From Rossellomorea aquimaris (GTDB lineage: Bacteria > Bacillota > Bacilli > Bacillales > Fictibacillaceae), in the NCBI GenBank assembly GCA_020524245.1, contig JAIVLN010000008.1, positions 1 through 64,000 of the forward strand: a stretch of DNA of 64,000 bases, written 5' to 3'. The notes beneath the pieces are model-generated. The model was not told the DNA's origin and did not search any database. It worked only from the letters and a program-made list of their open reading frames with translations. The position numbers and the translations under genes were made by a program. The first letter of the stretch is position 1; each line of letters begins with the position of its first letter. Positions 1 to 8,543 of the stretch are shown here, one piece after another.

Positions 1-1160
1 CACCAGTCGGTGAACCTGCGAACTTGAACAAAATGGCTCAAATTGGAGCAGAAGGTGTCCTCTGTCTACTTTCAGACAGCACAAACAGTGAAGTTCCAGA
101 CTTTACAATGTCGGAAAGACGTGTAGGTGAAAGCATACACGATATCTTCCGTAAAGAAGATGGAAGAATCATATTTGCAACGTTCGCTTCCAATATTCAT
201 AGGCTGCAACAGGTTGTTGAGGCTTCAGTAGAACATGGAAGAAAAGTTGCAGTGTTCGGACGTAGCATGGATTCATCCATAACAATCGGACAAGAGTTAG
301 GGTATATTCGCGCACCGAAAGACACGTTTATCGATGCAAATCAAATCAACCGTCTTCCGGATAACGAAGTAACCATCCTTTGTACTGGAAGCCAGGGTGA
401 ACCGATGGCTGCCCTTTCAAGAATTGCAAATGGTACACACCGCCAGATTCAAATCATCCCTGGCGATACGGTCGTCTTCTCGTCCTCCCCAATTCCGGGT
501 AATACGTTAAGTGTCAGCCGTATCATCAACCAGTTGTACCGAGCTGGAGCAAATGTCATTGCTGGTTCATTGAATGACATCCATACTTCCGGTCACGGTG
601 GACAACAAGAGCAAAAATTAATGCTCCGCCTTATGAAACCTAAATACTTCATGCCAATCCACGGTGAGTACCGTATGATGAAAATGCATACGAAACTTGC
701 TACTGATTGTGAAATCGAAGAAAACAACTGTTTCATCATGGACAATGGTGAGGTCCTTGCATTAAGCGAAAACGAAGCCTCCATTGCTGGCAAAATACCG
801 TCAGGTTCTGTCTATGTCGACGGAAACGGTATCGGTGATATCGGCAATATCGTATTACGTGACCGTAAGATCCTTTCAGAAGAAGGACTTGTCGTTGTAG
901 TCGTAAGCATCAATATGAAAGAATTCAAAATTGTTTCAGGTCCGGATATCATCTCTCGTGGATTCGTTTATATGAGAGAATCTGAAGACCTGATTAATGA
1001 TGCTCAAGGTATTTTGTCTAAACACCTTAACGGCATGATGGAAAGAAGAACTACCCAATGGTCTGAAATCAAAAACGAAATCACTGATGTTCTAGCACCA
1101 TTCCTATATGAAAAAACGAAGCGTCGTCCGATGATCCTTCCGATCATCATGGAAATTTAA
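1..1160 (+). CDS. rnjA: Ribonuclease J1, 3' part (5' end outside window)
   Basis: An open frame runs in from the left edge, so the N-terminal beta-lactamase core is missing and about 386 C-terminal residues remain. Visible are the post-motif region of a metallo-beta-lactamase/beta-CASP RNase, the HGE motif in [10 protein letters not shown], the beta-CASP segment with the [10 protein letters not shown] stretch, and the C-terminal RNase J domain ending in [10 protein letters not shown]. RNase J1 is the essential 5'-3' exo/endoribonuclease of Bacillus mRNA decay and acts in the cytoplasm. A strong intrinsic terminator follows ten bases after the stop, so this is the end of its transcription unit. 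Identity is very secure from overall conservation; the start lies outside the window. Confidence 0.97.
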   Translation, partial: PVGEPANLNKMAQIGAEGVLCLLSDSTNSEVPDFTMSERRVGESIHDIFRKEDGRIIFATFASNIHRLQQVVEASVEHGRKVAVFGRSMDSSITIGQELGYIRAPKDTFIDANQINRLPDNEVTILCTGSQGEPMAALSRIANGTHRQIQIIPGDTVVFSSSPIPGNTLSVSRIINQLYRAGANVIAGSLNDIHTSGHGGQQEQKLMLRLMKPKYFMPIHGEYRMMKMHTKLATDCEIEENNCFIMDNGEVLALSENEASIAGKIPSGSVYVDGNGIGDIGNIVLRDRKILSEEGLVVVVVSINMKEFKIVSGPDIISRGFVYMRESEDLINDAQGILSKHLNGMMERRTTQWSEIKNEITDVLAPFLYEKTKRRPMILPIIMEI

Positions 1161-1170
1161 TACACAAATA

Positions 1171-1201
1171 ACACTCCGGATTCATTCCGGAGTGTTTCTT
1201 T
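1171..1201 (+). terminator. Intrinsic terminator of rnjA
   Basis: A perfect 10-bp stem (ACACTCCGGA / TCCGGAGTGT) with a 5-nt loop is followed by TTCTTT. On the minus strand the same stem sits 30 nt past the end of the 1231-8244 operon and is followed by a moderately T-rich stretch, so it may serve both convergent units. Confidence 0.85.
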
Positions 1202-1230
1202 ATGTGCCTGTATTTATATGATATGAGAAT

Positions 1231-3012
1231 TCATCTAAAGTCCTTGATGTCTTTGATGATCATTTCCTTCAACTCATTTGCGACGATCAGATAGGTCGTA
1301 TCGTCAGTTGATGAAAGTTGATTGAGCAATTTCTGGTCATACCCTTCAGTCATTTCGATAACTTGAATTGGTATACCATATTCTTTCGCGCTCTCTTTCT
1401 GTTTCTCTATCTCCGCTTCAGATTGAACACTTGCCGCATGGACGAGAATGACTCTAGTCACACCATTCTGAATCAGGATACTTTGCCACTCTGCTGGTTT
1501 CAATGAAGGTCCTACCATCAATCTCCTCGCTTTTACATGTAGGGATCCTTTTTCAACCATTTTTTCATGGAGGTTATCTTTAGATAGACCGTAATTCATT
1601 GCCTCTAGAATCGTTTGTAGTAATCCCATTGACTTTGATTCCAATCCATAGACGTAAACTTGAGATTGAAGACTGTTCAGACGCTCTGCAAGCTTATGCA
1701 ATTCAATAATCATTCGTTCCTTCTTTATTGAAACAGTTTCAAAGTCCATGCCCAATTGACGTGCCGTATTAATTTGGGATTGGATATTGCTCAAGTCATC
1801 CCCCAGATAGATGATCTTTTGGATACGAGCTTGTTTCAACTGTTTTACCTGCTTTTCACTAGGTTCAGAACCAAGTACAATGGACTCTCCTACCATTTGC
1901 ATGACTTTTGAATCTGGAAGCGCCTTTTTATTGATTGGGTAAATACCTTTATCTAACATCAATTCTATATATCGGATCTTCTTACTATCTTTAAAATCGT
2001 GCACATAGATCTTGTGACCGGCTGTACGTATATGTTGAACAATCATATCCAGTTGCTGTAAATCCGGAGAATCTGAATCGAGCTTGAAAGAATTTAGAAT
2101 CAAGCCCTGTTCCTCTGCAATCTTCTCCTCTTCTTGATAGAAGCTGGATGATTCATCCAATAAAGTCACGATTACTTTCACATTCAATCGTAGGATCTTG
2201 AACCATTCCTCTTCACTTGGATAAGGTCCGAGCATAATGGACTCATTATTAAAGGTATACACATGTCCCCTTTCAAACTCAGAAGGAATCAGAATCCTTC
2301 TAGTTCCATCATCAGATGTCGTCTCTTCTCCAAGTCGTTGTATGATTGTCTGTTTGATCAGATCTACTCTATGTTTCCCTAAGTAACAGTGGACGTAATA
2401 TCTTTTGTCCGGATTAGTTTTCAGTAAATCGATGATACCGTTGATGGACTGCGCATTATCTCCTACCCAGGGTAGCATCGGGAAAGAATGAATAGTCAAT
2501 CCGACTTCGTCACCATTTTCTAATTCTTGGTCTAACAACTCATTTTCAAACGGAATCGTTGTACTAAGTAATGTGATGACACCGTCATAGCCTTGCTGTT
2601 CCAAGTCTTTCAACAATGATTGGTCCGGATATGGCCCGAAAGTCAATTGTTCAGTAGTCTCTTCCACTTCTCCCCTGCTCATGGCAACGATTGCTGAATT
2701 CGTATTCATGAATAAATAAAAGATGAAAGCAGCATTCAATGTAGTAAAGAGCGCGATAACCGTAGCGATACGGACACGCTTTTTCTTCCGTAACAAAAAC
2801 CAATAATAAACAAACGAAACGATAAAACCGAAAGCAATCCATCCAAACACGAAGTATTTTAAGATGTCATCGATTTGCTCCTGAGTGGATCCATTGTTAA
2901 CGAGCCATTCCTCAAATGGAACAATCAAGAATAGAAGAAAGTATCCTCCACCTGCAAAACCGAATGTAGATAAGAAAAGAAACCATAAGATAAAGTGTTT
3001 AATTCGTTTCAA
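1231..3012 (-). CDS. Membrane protein with four tandem tyrosine/dual-specificity phosphatase-like domains
   Basis: 593 residues. Three hydrophobic segments near residues 8-31, 52-74 and 82-104 anchor the protein. Behind them are four similar units starting with (F/L/V)G(P/S) motifs near residues 125, 261, 380 and 500, each followed by a helix and a hydrophobic strand. Unit 1 carries H208-C209-YLGKH-R215, the HCX5R loop of cysteine phosphatases, with D185 as a plausible general acid. In unit 2 the cysteine position is D339; units 3 and 4 lack the loop. It is the last gene of the operon, 15 nt after its neighbour. Tyrosine phosphatases are frequent partners of capsule/EPS synthesis, which fits, but the substrate is unknown. 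The repeat reading is mine from the sequence; no named family was recognised for the whole protein. Confidence 0.6.
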   Translation of the reverse strand: MKRIKHFILWFLFLSTFGFAGGGYFLLFLIVPFEEWLVNNGSTQEQIDDILKYFVFGWIAFGFIVSFVYYWFLLRKKKRVRIATVIALFTTLNAAFIFYLFMNTNSAIVAMSRGEVEETTEQLTFGPYPDQSLLKDLEQQGYDGVITLLSTTIPFENELLDQELENGDEVGLTIHSFPMLPWVGDNAQSINGIIDLLKTNPDKRYYVHCYLGKHRVDLIKQTIIQRLGEETTSDDGTRRILIPSEFERGHVYTFNNESIMLGPYPSEEEWFKILRLNVKVIVTLLDESSSFYQEEEKIAEEQGLILNSFKLDSDSPDLQQLDMIVQHIRTAGHKIYVHDFKDSKKIRYIELMLDKGIYPINKKALPDSKVMQMVGESIVLGSEPSEKQVKQLKQARIQKIIYLGDDLSNIQSQINTARQLGMDFETVSIKKERMIIELHKLAERLNSLQSQVYVYGLESKSMGLLQTILEAMNYGLSKDNLHEKMVEKGSLHVKARRLMVGPSLKPAEWQSILIQNGVTRVILVHAASVQSEAEIEKQKESAKEYGIPIQVIEMTEGYDQKLLNQLSSTDDTTYLIVANELKEMIIKDIKDFR

Positions 3013-3027
3013 ACTGAACGCTCCTCA

Positions 3028-4122
3028 CTATTGAAGATCCTTGTTTGCATCTGATTCTCCAAGGATCTGTTCCATCATCGGGATATAATTCTCCCAGAAG
3101 AAAACTTCATCCGGCTGGAAAAAGGAATAAATCGAGTAGAACACACTGGGAAGGGACCATTTCGAATGATAATCGACTGCAATATCAGCAAAGTCGCCTG
3201 CAAAATAATACTTTCGCTCATCAGGATGATGGATGATAGCAGGAAACACTTCAGGCAGACCCTCTTCCTCCAACTTTTTCTCTCCTGTAGCGGTAAAATC
3301 GATGATGTACTCCGCTTCTACAGTCATATCTGTGTCAGGAGTTATGATATCGAACCAATAATCATAATGACTGTCTTTCACGTTTGGATAATGATCGAAT
3401 CCTTCTTCCGTCCAATCAAAATCAACTCGTCCATTGATATCCTTTTCGTTCAAGACCATAACCCGATCGCTTTCGTGCACAAAAGTGATTCCCTCACCGT
3501 TGAATGTCCAATCTTTCATGTATTGCTTTTCATAATTCCGTATCAACCATGGAGGCACCTCATCACTTGATAGATTTTGAAAATGCCTTCCGATCCAACC
3601 GCTCCATTCGAACCCCATCTCTTGCTCCACTAATTTGCGTGTCGTGTTGTCCGTCGGAGATGCGATGGAGTTGAACTCCATGATCAATGTGGTATCCGGT
3701 TTTTTGGCTGCCATGATTTTATTCCAATCGAAGATGGTAAGACCACCGTATAGGAGTTTTGAGCGCTCTCCTGTTGGTTTTCCTTGCAGGTCTCCTGTAT
3801 AAATACCATATGTATCAGCAACGTAGATTAAATCGACGTTTTCCGGAATCGTTAATCCAGTATCTTTTTCTTTCGTAATCGGATCGTATCCGAAGTAGTC
3901 TTCAGCCTTTTGATAGTAATCTCCTTCATCATCCTTCACCTTTTCATGATCCAGGACCCAAAAAAGACCTAAATGTTCACGATAATCATCCTTTGGAACG
4001 GTTTTATCAATTACTTGAATGACTCGTTCCATAGGTGGTTTAAACTGCCATATGAGAAATGGGAGGATGGCTAGAAGAATCATAGGAGTGAGTATAATCA
4101 AAACAACATATCTATATTTCAT
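3028..4122 (-). CDS. Unknown membrane-anchored extracytoplasmic protein of the polysaccharide operon
   Basis: 364 residues. A single hydrophobic segment (about 7-26) with a short basic N-terminus suggests an uncleaved signal anchor; the rest is soluble and rich in Trp, Tyr, Asp and Glu, as in extracytoplasmic carbohydrate-active proteins. The segment near residues 95-190 (LIYVADTYGIY, then TLIMEFNSIAS) reads like alternating strands and helices. I do not recognise the family. It sits between the glycosyltransferase (19 nt upstream) and the phosphatase-like gene (15 nt downstream). By position it could be an export, modifying or hydrolytic factor acting on the polymer outside the membrane. Function is inferred from context only. 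Confidence 0.5.
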   Translation of the reverse strand: MKYRYVVLIILTPMILLAILPFLIWQFKPPMERVIQVIDKTVPKDDYREHLGLFWVLDHEKVKDDEGDYYQKAEDYFGYDPITKEKDTGLTIPENVDLIYVADTYGIYTGDLQGKPTGERSKLLYGGLTIFDWNKIMAAKKPDTTLIMEFNSIASPTDNTTRKLVEQEMGFEWSGWIGRHFQNLSSDEVPPWLIRNYEKQYMKDWTFNGEGITFVHESDRVMVLNEKDINGRVDFDWTEEGFDHYPNVKDSHYDYWFDIITPDTDMTVEAEYIIDFTATGEKKLEEEGLPEVFPAIIHHPDERKYYFAGDFADIAVDYHSKWSLPSVFYSIYSFFQPDEVFFWENYIPMMEQILGESDANKDLQ

Positions 4123-4141
4123 CGATTATCCATCCTTACTA

Positions 4142-5578
4142 TTAGTGTTGATTGAAACTTGATTTAGAGGTCTGATCAACATTAAAACCCTTCCTCCTTT
4201 GCACTCCCCAACCAGTATCTTTCTTAAAATATCGGACAAATCCCCAAGTTTTAAAAATGGCGTTCAACTGTCGATACCAAAAATTTTCCAATATACTGTA
4301 CAGCAGAAGCTTCAAAAGGTCACTAACCTTTTCATATTTTCTGAAGCTGTATTCTTCTAACAGGATCGCTGATACAGAAAGGAAGACGCCAAATAAAAGT
4401 GTAAATGTAAAAAATAGGACAGCAAAAGGGATATTGACGAGGTCGAAAAACAGACCGAAAGTAACAAAAATCAATCCTAACAATTCAATTGTAGGCCCTA
4501 ACAGTTCAACGAACAGAAAGTACGGCATCGCAAGCAATCCCATTGATTTATATTGAGGATTGAACAATGTATCTTTATGCGTGATCATTGTCTGCAGTAG
4601 CCCTACTTGCCATCTTGTTCGTTGTCTACTTAAATTACGGAAGTCTTCCGGGACTTCCGTCCAGCATACTGGATCTGGAACGAATAATACTTTAGCGTCG
4701 CTTTTCTGTTTATACAGATGTTTCTGGAGATTCACAATCAACTCCATATCCTCTCCGACGGTGCTAACTGAGTAACCCCCAACCTCCAACACTTCCCTCT
4801 TCCTGAAGATTCCGAATGCACCTGAAATGATCAGTAGATTGTTCAAGCTGTTGAGCCCGATCCTCCCCATTAAAAACGATCTTAAATATTCGATTACTTG
4901 ACTGATTGCATACTTATTTTTAGGTAGACGTACTTTCTTTAAATATCCGTTTTCCACCGTACATCCGTTTACAACACGAATGATTCCTCCACAAGCTACA
5001 ACATTTTCTCCACCCTCGAACATAGGCTTCATCGCTTTGATCAGGGAATCGGGCTCTAACATGGAATCGGCATCTACGCTGCAGAAATACGGATAGCTGG
5101 AAAAGTTGATACCTGCGTTCAACGAATCTGCTTTTCCTCCGTTTTCTTTATCAATAACGATAAGCGATGGGTATTTGGTAGAACGATACATTTTTCGGAC
5201 GGGGTGTGTATCAATTTGCTTCCGCAAGGCATAAATGGGGAGTTCTGAGAGAGAGAATTCGCGTTGCAATTCCTCCATCGTCCCGTCCTTACTTCCATCG
5301 TTAATAATGATGATTTCATACTCCGGGTAATTGATCTGCAATAACGAATAAACGCTGTGAACAATCGTCTTTTCTTCATTATAGGCCGGGACAAGAATGG
5401 AAATCGGTGTGGTCAAATTGGACAGACTGAATTCTTTGATTTCGCTGTATGGAGATTGTTTTAGGTATTCTTTTACTTGCTTAAAAGACAACAGAAACAG
5501 AAGTAAATAAAACCCATCGACAATGATGACATATAGGAATATGAAATAGTTGAATACATGGAAAATATCCGCTAACAT
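4142..5578 (-). CDS. Processive family 2 glycosyltransferase (polysaccharide synthase)
   Basis: 478 residues with the layout of PgaC/BcsA-type synthases: an N-terminal membrane segment (about 10-32), a cytoplasmic GT2 domain (about 58-325), then three to four membrane segments (about 345-415). Catalytic landmarks are D94 (NDGS), D169-A-D171, the GED motif with E276-D277 and Q319-RT-R322-W323 (QxxRW), the signature of processive inverting transferases. Such enzymes polymerise a nucleotide sugar and push the chain through the membrane. No PilZ domain is present, so c-di-GMP control would have to come through a partner, and the first gene of the operon is a good candidate. Sugar specificity cannot be read from the sequence. 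Confidence 0.85.
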   Translation of the reverse strand: MLADIFHVFNYFIFLYVIIVDGFYLLLFLLSFKQVKEYLKQSPYSEIKEFSLSNLTTPISILVPAYNEEKTIVHSVYSLLQINYPEYEIIIINDGSKDGTMEELQREFSLSELPIYALRKQIDTHPVRKMYRSTKYPSLIVIDKENGGKADSLNAGINFSSYPYFCSVDADSMLEPDSLIKAMKPMFEGGENVVACGGIIRVVNGCTVENGYLKKVRLPKNKYAISQVIEYLRSFLMGRIGLNSLNNLLIISGAFGIFRKREVLEVGGYSVSTVGEDMELIVNLQKHLYKQKSDAKVLFVPDPVCWTEVPEDFRNLSRQRTRWQVGLLQTMITHKDTLFNPQYKSMGLLAMPYFLFVELLGPTIELLGLIFVTFGLFFDLVNIPFAVLFFTFTLLFGVFLSVSAILLEEYSFRKYEKVSDLLKLLLYSILENFWYRQLNAIFKTWGFVRYFKKDTGWGVQRRKGFNVDQTSKSSFNQH

Positions 5579-5593
5579 GTCATCACTCTCCTT

Positions 5594-6646
5594 CTAATTT
5601 GAATGGTTATATAAGATTCTCTCCGCCATCTCTCTTGCATATCGATCTTCATGGATCATGCGGGTTTCTTTAAGCTTCTCGATTCCAGAGCTTCCTAATG
5701 AGTACAAGGTTTCCGCAGCTCTATAGCGTATCCACCACTGATTATCAGACAAAAGAGGAACAATCCCTTTCATCCCTGTTTTCAAATGACATGATTTTAT
5801 GACCAAAATAGCATTCAACCGCTCAAGCCAGCTTTCACTTTCCAAGAAGCTGATAATTTTTTCCGGTCTTGTCGTCATCTCCAATGAAGCGATTGCTCTT
5901 AATGCTTTCACCCTGATTTCCATGTCATCTGAATCCAAATAGTCCTCGATTGGAATTAACGCAGCATGAGCTCTGCTCTTACCTAATATTTCTATGAATA
6001 ACCCTTGTAAAAACGGTGACACATCCTTGAGTTTTCCGATTACGTACTCTACATCATCCTCAGACAAATTCTTCAACATATCGATGATTCGAATGATTGA
6101 CCACCGCTGTAATTTATCTTCATTCTCAAAGAGGAATTGGATCAATGAACGATAGTGTTGCATATGACTGAGAGCTCGGGCAGAAGAAGTCCAGAGATCG
6201 TAATGATTAGATGAAATATTCTCAAGAAGAACCGGGGTAAGCCGCTCTAGTTTCAATCGACCCGCCATACGAGTTGCCTCAGCAGCTACCCACCACCTTT
6301 TGTCTCGAACCTTCTCCTCTAACTCATCTGTCAAACCAATATCATCACAAAGTAGATTGATACGCCGTATTTCCTCCCTCCCCTTGAAGGTCGAGACAGC
6401 TTCAAGCAATACATTTGCGACGACTTCGCGTTTCCAGTGCTTCCGAATCTCGAATAACCTTGGATTCCCGTCTACTTTTATGTGTTCAATCACTTTCGGA
6501 TAGATGTAAAAGTAATAAGCGACCTTTTTTCTTGCTCGTCGATTTCTTAACATTTTTCGAATAACAAGATAGACGAACATGAAAAAGATGACAGCAAAGA
6601 TATAGGCAATTGACACCAGCAATAGATAGATGAACATCACTTTCAT
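5594..6646 (-). CDS. Membrane-anchored HEAT-repeat protein
   Basis: 350 residues. A transmembrane segment at about 5-29 is followed by a basic patch, then an all-helical region of HEAT-like repeats from about 75 to the end (for example the units around WWVAAEATRMAGRL, MEIRVKALRAIASLE and WWIRYRAAETLYSLG). HEAT arrays are protein-protein scaffolds. The start codon overlaps the stop of the upstream regulator (ATGA), so the two are translationally coupled, and the synthase gene follows 15 nt downstream. That position suggests it physically links the cytoplasmic regulator to the membrane synthase. No enzymatic motif is seen. The fold assignment is reasonably firm; the role is inference. Confidence 0.75.
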   Translation of the reverse strand: MKVMFIYLLLVSIAYIFAVIFFMFVYLVIRKMLRNRRARKKVAYYFYIYPKVIEHIKVDGNPRLFEIRKHWKREVVANVLLEAVSTFKGREEIRRINLLCDDIGLTDELEEKVRDKRWWVAAEATRMAGRLKLERLTPVLLENISSNHYDLWTSSARALSHMQHYRSLIQFLFENEDKLQRWSIIRIIDMLKNLSEDDVEYVIGKLKDVSPFLQGLFIEILGKSRAHAALIPIEDYLDSDDMEIRVKALRAIASLEMTTRPEKIISFLESESWLERLNAILVIKSCHLKTGMKGIVPLLSDNQWWIRYRAAETLYSLGSSGIEKLKETRMIHEDRYAREMAERILYNHSN

Positions 6647-8244
6647 CGTTCAAACGAGTCCCTTACTTTTAGATGTTTTCTGATCCTTACCTCTAATTCT
6701 TCTATATAGAACGGCTTCAAGAAATAGTCATCTGCCCCAATGTTGAAGGCGCGCACGATAAAATGCTTCAATTGTTGTTCAGACAGGAAACAGAAAAGCA
6801 CATTTGAAAGACTAGGAATCTGCTTTACCTGTAAACAGAATGAATATCCATCCAGGTCTTTCAGCTTGGTTTCACAAAGAATGATATCCGGTTGGAATTG
6901 AAGTGTGAGCTCTAGCGCATCTGCTCCTTCACTGCAGACTTCCACCTCCCAGATTTCCTCATTCAAGTTATTGTATAGGATGGTCGAAGATACTAAATCA
7001 TCATCAACCAATAGAATCTTGTATTTTTCATTAGCTGTCCGAACCTTCAAATCGTTCACCCGAGGGACAATTTTAGGTCCATCCATCGCTTTTGCATTTT
7101 TCAACTCTGACTCAAGTTTTTGGATCAAGGCGGTTGAGGTTTGATACTGGATTTCACTTTCAATAATGCCAAATGAAATATGATCTGCAAGCAGGTGTTC
7201 AGACTCTACAATCAAACTTGAAATACGCTGGACCACCGTCTCTGCACCTTCTTGTGTTGTGACAGGTAAGAGGAGCATGAAAGACCTGGGAGACCATGTA
7301 TACAATTCATCATAAGGTCTGGTAGATTGAGAGACGGTCAATTTCATTTGATTGAATAGGTGTTGGTACTTCGTTTGATACTGATTGATGAAGTATTGAT
7401 ACGTATCCACATTAATTAGGACAAGCGAAAAGACAGCTTGATATCTCTGGAATCTCATCCACTCCTTCTGGATGATTGTCTCCATCGTATCCCTTTGTAT
7501 CTTGTAATCATCTTCTATAGATCGGACAGCCCTTTTCTGATTAGAGATGGCGTTATCAAGATAGCCAATCATCAAGTTCCGGTCGAAAGGTTTTTCTAAT
7601 ATATGTGTCACATTCTGTTCCAGAATTCCTTGTAAATGATGAGGATCCTTTGAAGTAGTATAGGCGATGACAGGAATGGTCTCGGAATAGTACTTGCGTA
7701 TATAATCGACCCACTCTTTTGCTTCAAGGTCTGCCGCCTCCATACAAATCAGTATGGCAGAAGGAATATGGTCGAATAATTCTTCTTTAAAGCGATCCGG
7801 TGTAACTTCTATGAATTGATAGGAAGAATGGTGTTCAAGATCCTTCACCCATTCACCGAACCACTCATCCTGATCATAAACGAGTACTTTCTTCCTAGGA
7901 GAAAGAGTCCATTTTTCACTCTTCCTTCTAATTCCTTGAGAATAATCAGTAAGCTCTTGAAGCAGAGACTTCAGCGTTTCACCGAATAACCTCTCTTCTC
8001 CTGGTTTCACACGGACATTTTCGGTCGAGACATACATCTTTCCAATCAATAATGTGGTAATCCTCTTGATGGACTTAATCTGAAAGACGGCACAATAATT
8101 TTGTATTCTCAGAATAAGATTGTAGAGGTCATTCATATGAGATGCTTTATTCGTCCGATTTGTAGGACTGTTCAACTTATGTACAATCCGCAGTAATTCA
8201 GTTTTATAGTGTAAGACTGCTTCTACTTTAGCATTGTTCGGCAT
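6643..8244 (-). CDS. Regulator: helical N-terminus, receiver, degenerate GGDEF with intact I-site, receiver
   Basis: 533 residues, no membrane segment. Residues 1-110 are helical. A first receiver-like domain spans about 118-230 (D124, D126, K218) with no Asp at the phosphoacceptor position. A GGDEF-type domain spans about 255-390; the active-site motif is replaced by SPRSF (318-322), but R309-P-Y-D312 lies exactly five residues before it, matching the RxxD inhibitory c-di-GMP site. A second receiver (about 408-525) has D414-D416 and K510, but Glu458 replaces the phosphoacceptor Asp. This is the pattern of a c-di-GMP receptor rather than a cyclase, comparable in principle to YdaK or PelD. It is the first gene of the operon, with SD GAGGAG 8 nt before ATG. 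Domains are seen; ligand binding is inferred. Confidence 0.8.
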   Translation of the reverse strand: MPNNAKVEAVLHYKTELLRIVHKLNSPTNRTNKASHMNDLYNLILRIQNYCAVFQIKSIKRITTLLIGKMYVSTENVRVKPGEERLFGETLKSLLQELTDYSQGIRRKSEKWTLSPRKKVLVYDQDEWFGEWVKDLEHHSSYQFIEVTPDRFKEELFDHIPSAILICMEAADLEAKEWVDYIRKYYSETIPVIAYTTSKDPHHLQGILEQNVTHILEKPFDRNLMIGYLDNAISNQKRAVRSIEDDYKIQRDTMETIIQKEWMRFQRYQAVFSLVLINVDTYQYFINQYQTKYQHLFNQMKLTVSQSTRPYDELYTWSPRSFMLLLPVTTQEGAETVVQRISSLIVESEHLLADHISFGIIESEIQYQTSTALIQKLESELKNAKAMDGPKIVPRVNDLKVRTANEKYKILLVDDDLVSSTILYNNLNEEIWEVEVCSEGADALELTLQFQPDIILCETKLKDLDGYSFCLQVKQIPSLSNVLFCFLSEQQLKHFIVRAFNIGADDYFLKPFYIEELEVRIRKHLKVRDSFER

Positions 8245-8499
8245 CTAGTTACTCCTCTTTCATAATCACAAACTTTAGAAGGATTCACCACAAATTGAAT
8301 GGAAAGTAATTTTATGTATAACACTGTCGTTTTTTGACGTTTATTATTCTTTTATCATATCTCAAATGATGGCAATTTTTAAGCCTTTTTTTCTAGTCCT
8401 ATGTCATTCTTACTACAACCTACAAAATTCGGGCAAATAATTAGTGTATTCACCCTACCAAGTTGCCTCACCATGTTGAATCATCTTTTTGCATAATAA
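8245..8499. other. Upstream region of the polysaccharide operon
   Basis: Together with the ktrC terminator this forms a 299-nt gap between ktrC and the operon. It must carry the operon promoter on the minus strand, but I find no convincing SigA pair. There are A/T-rich stretches near 8340-8360. No ORF with a ribosome site and no tRNA or riboswitch fold were recognised. Confidence 0.4.
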
Positions 8500-8527
8500 A
8501 AGGTTGGTAGAATACACTACCAACCTT
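8500..8527 (-). terminator. Intrinsic terminator of ktrC
   Basis: An 11-bp perfect stem (AAGGTTGGTAG / CTACCAACCTT) with a 6-nt loop is followed on the minus strand by TTATTAT. It lies 17 nt past the ktrC stop. Confidence 0.8.
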
Positions 8528-8543
8528 CTATCTTCTTATTATA

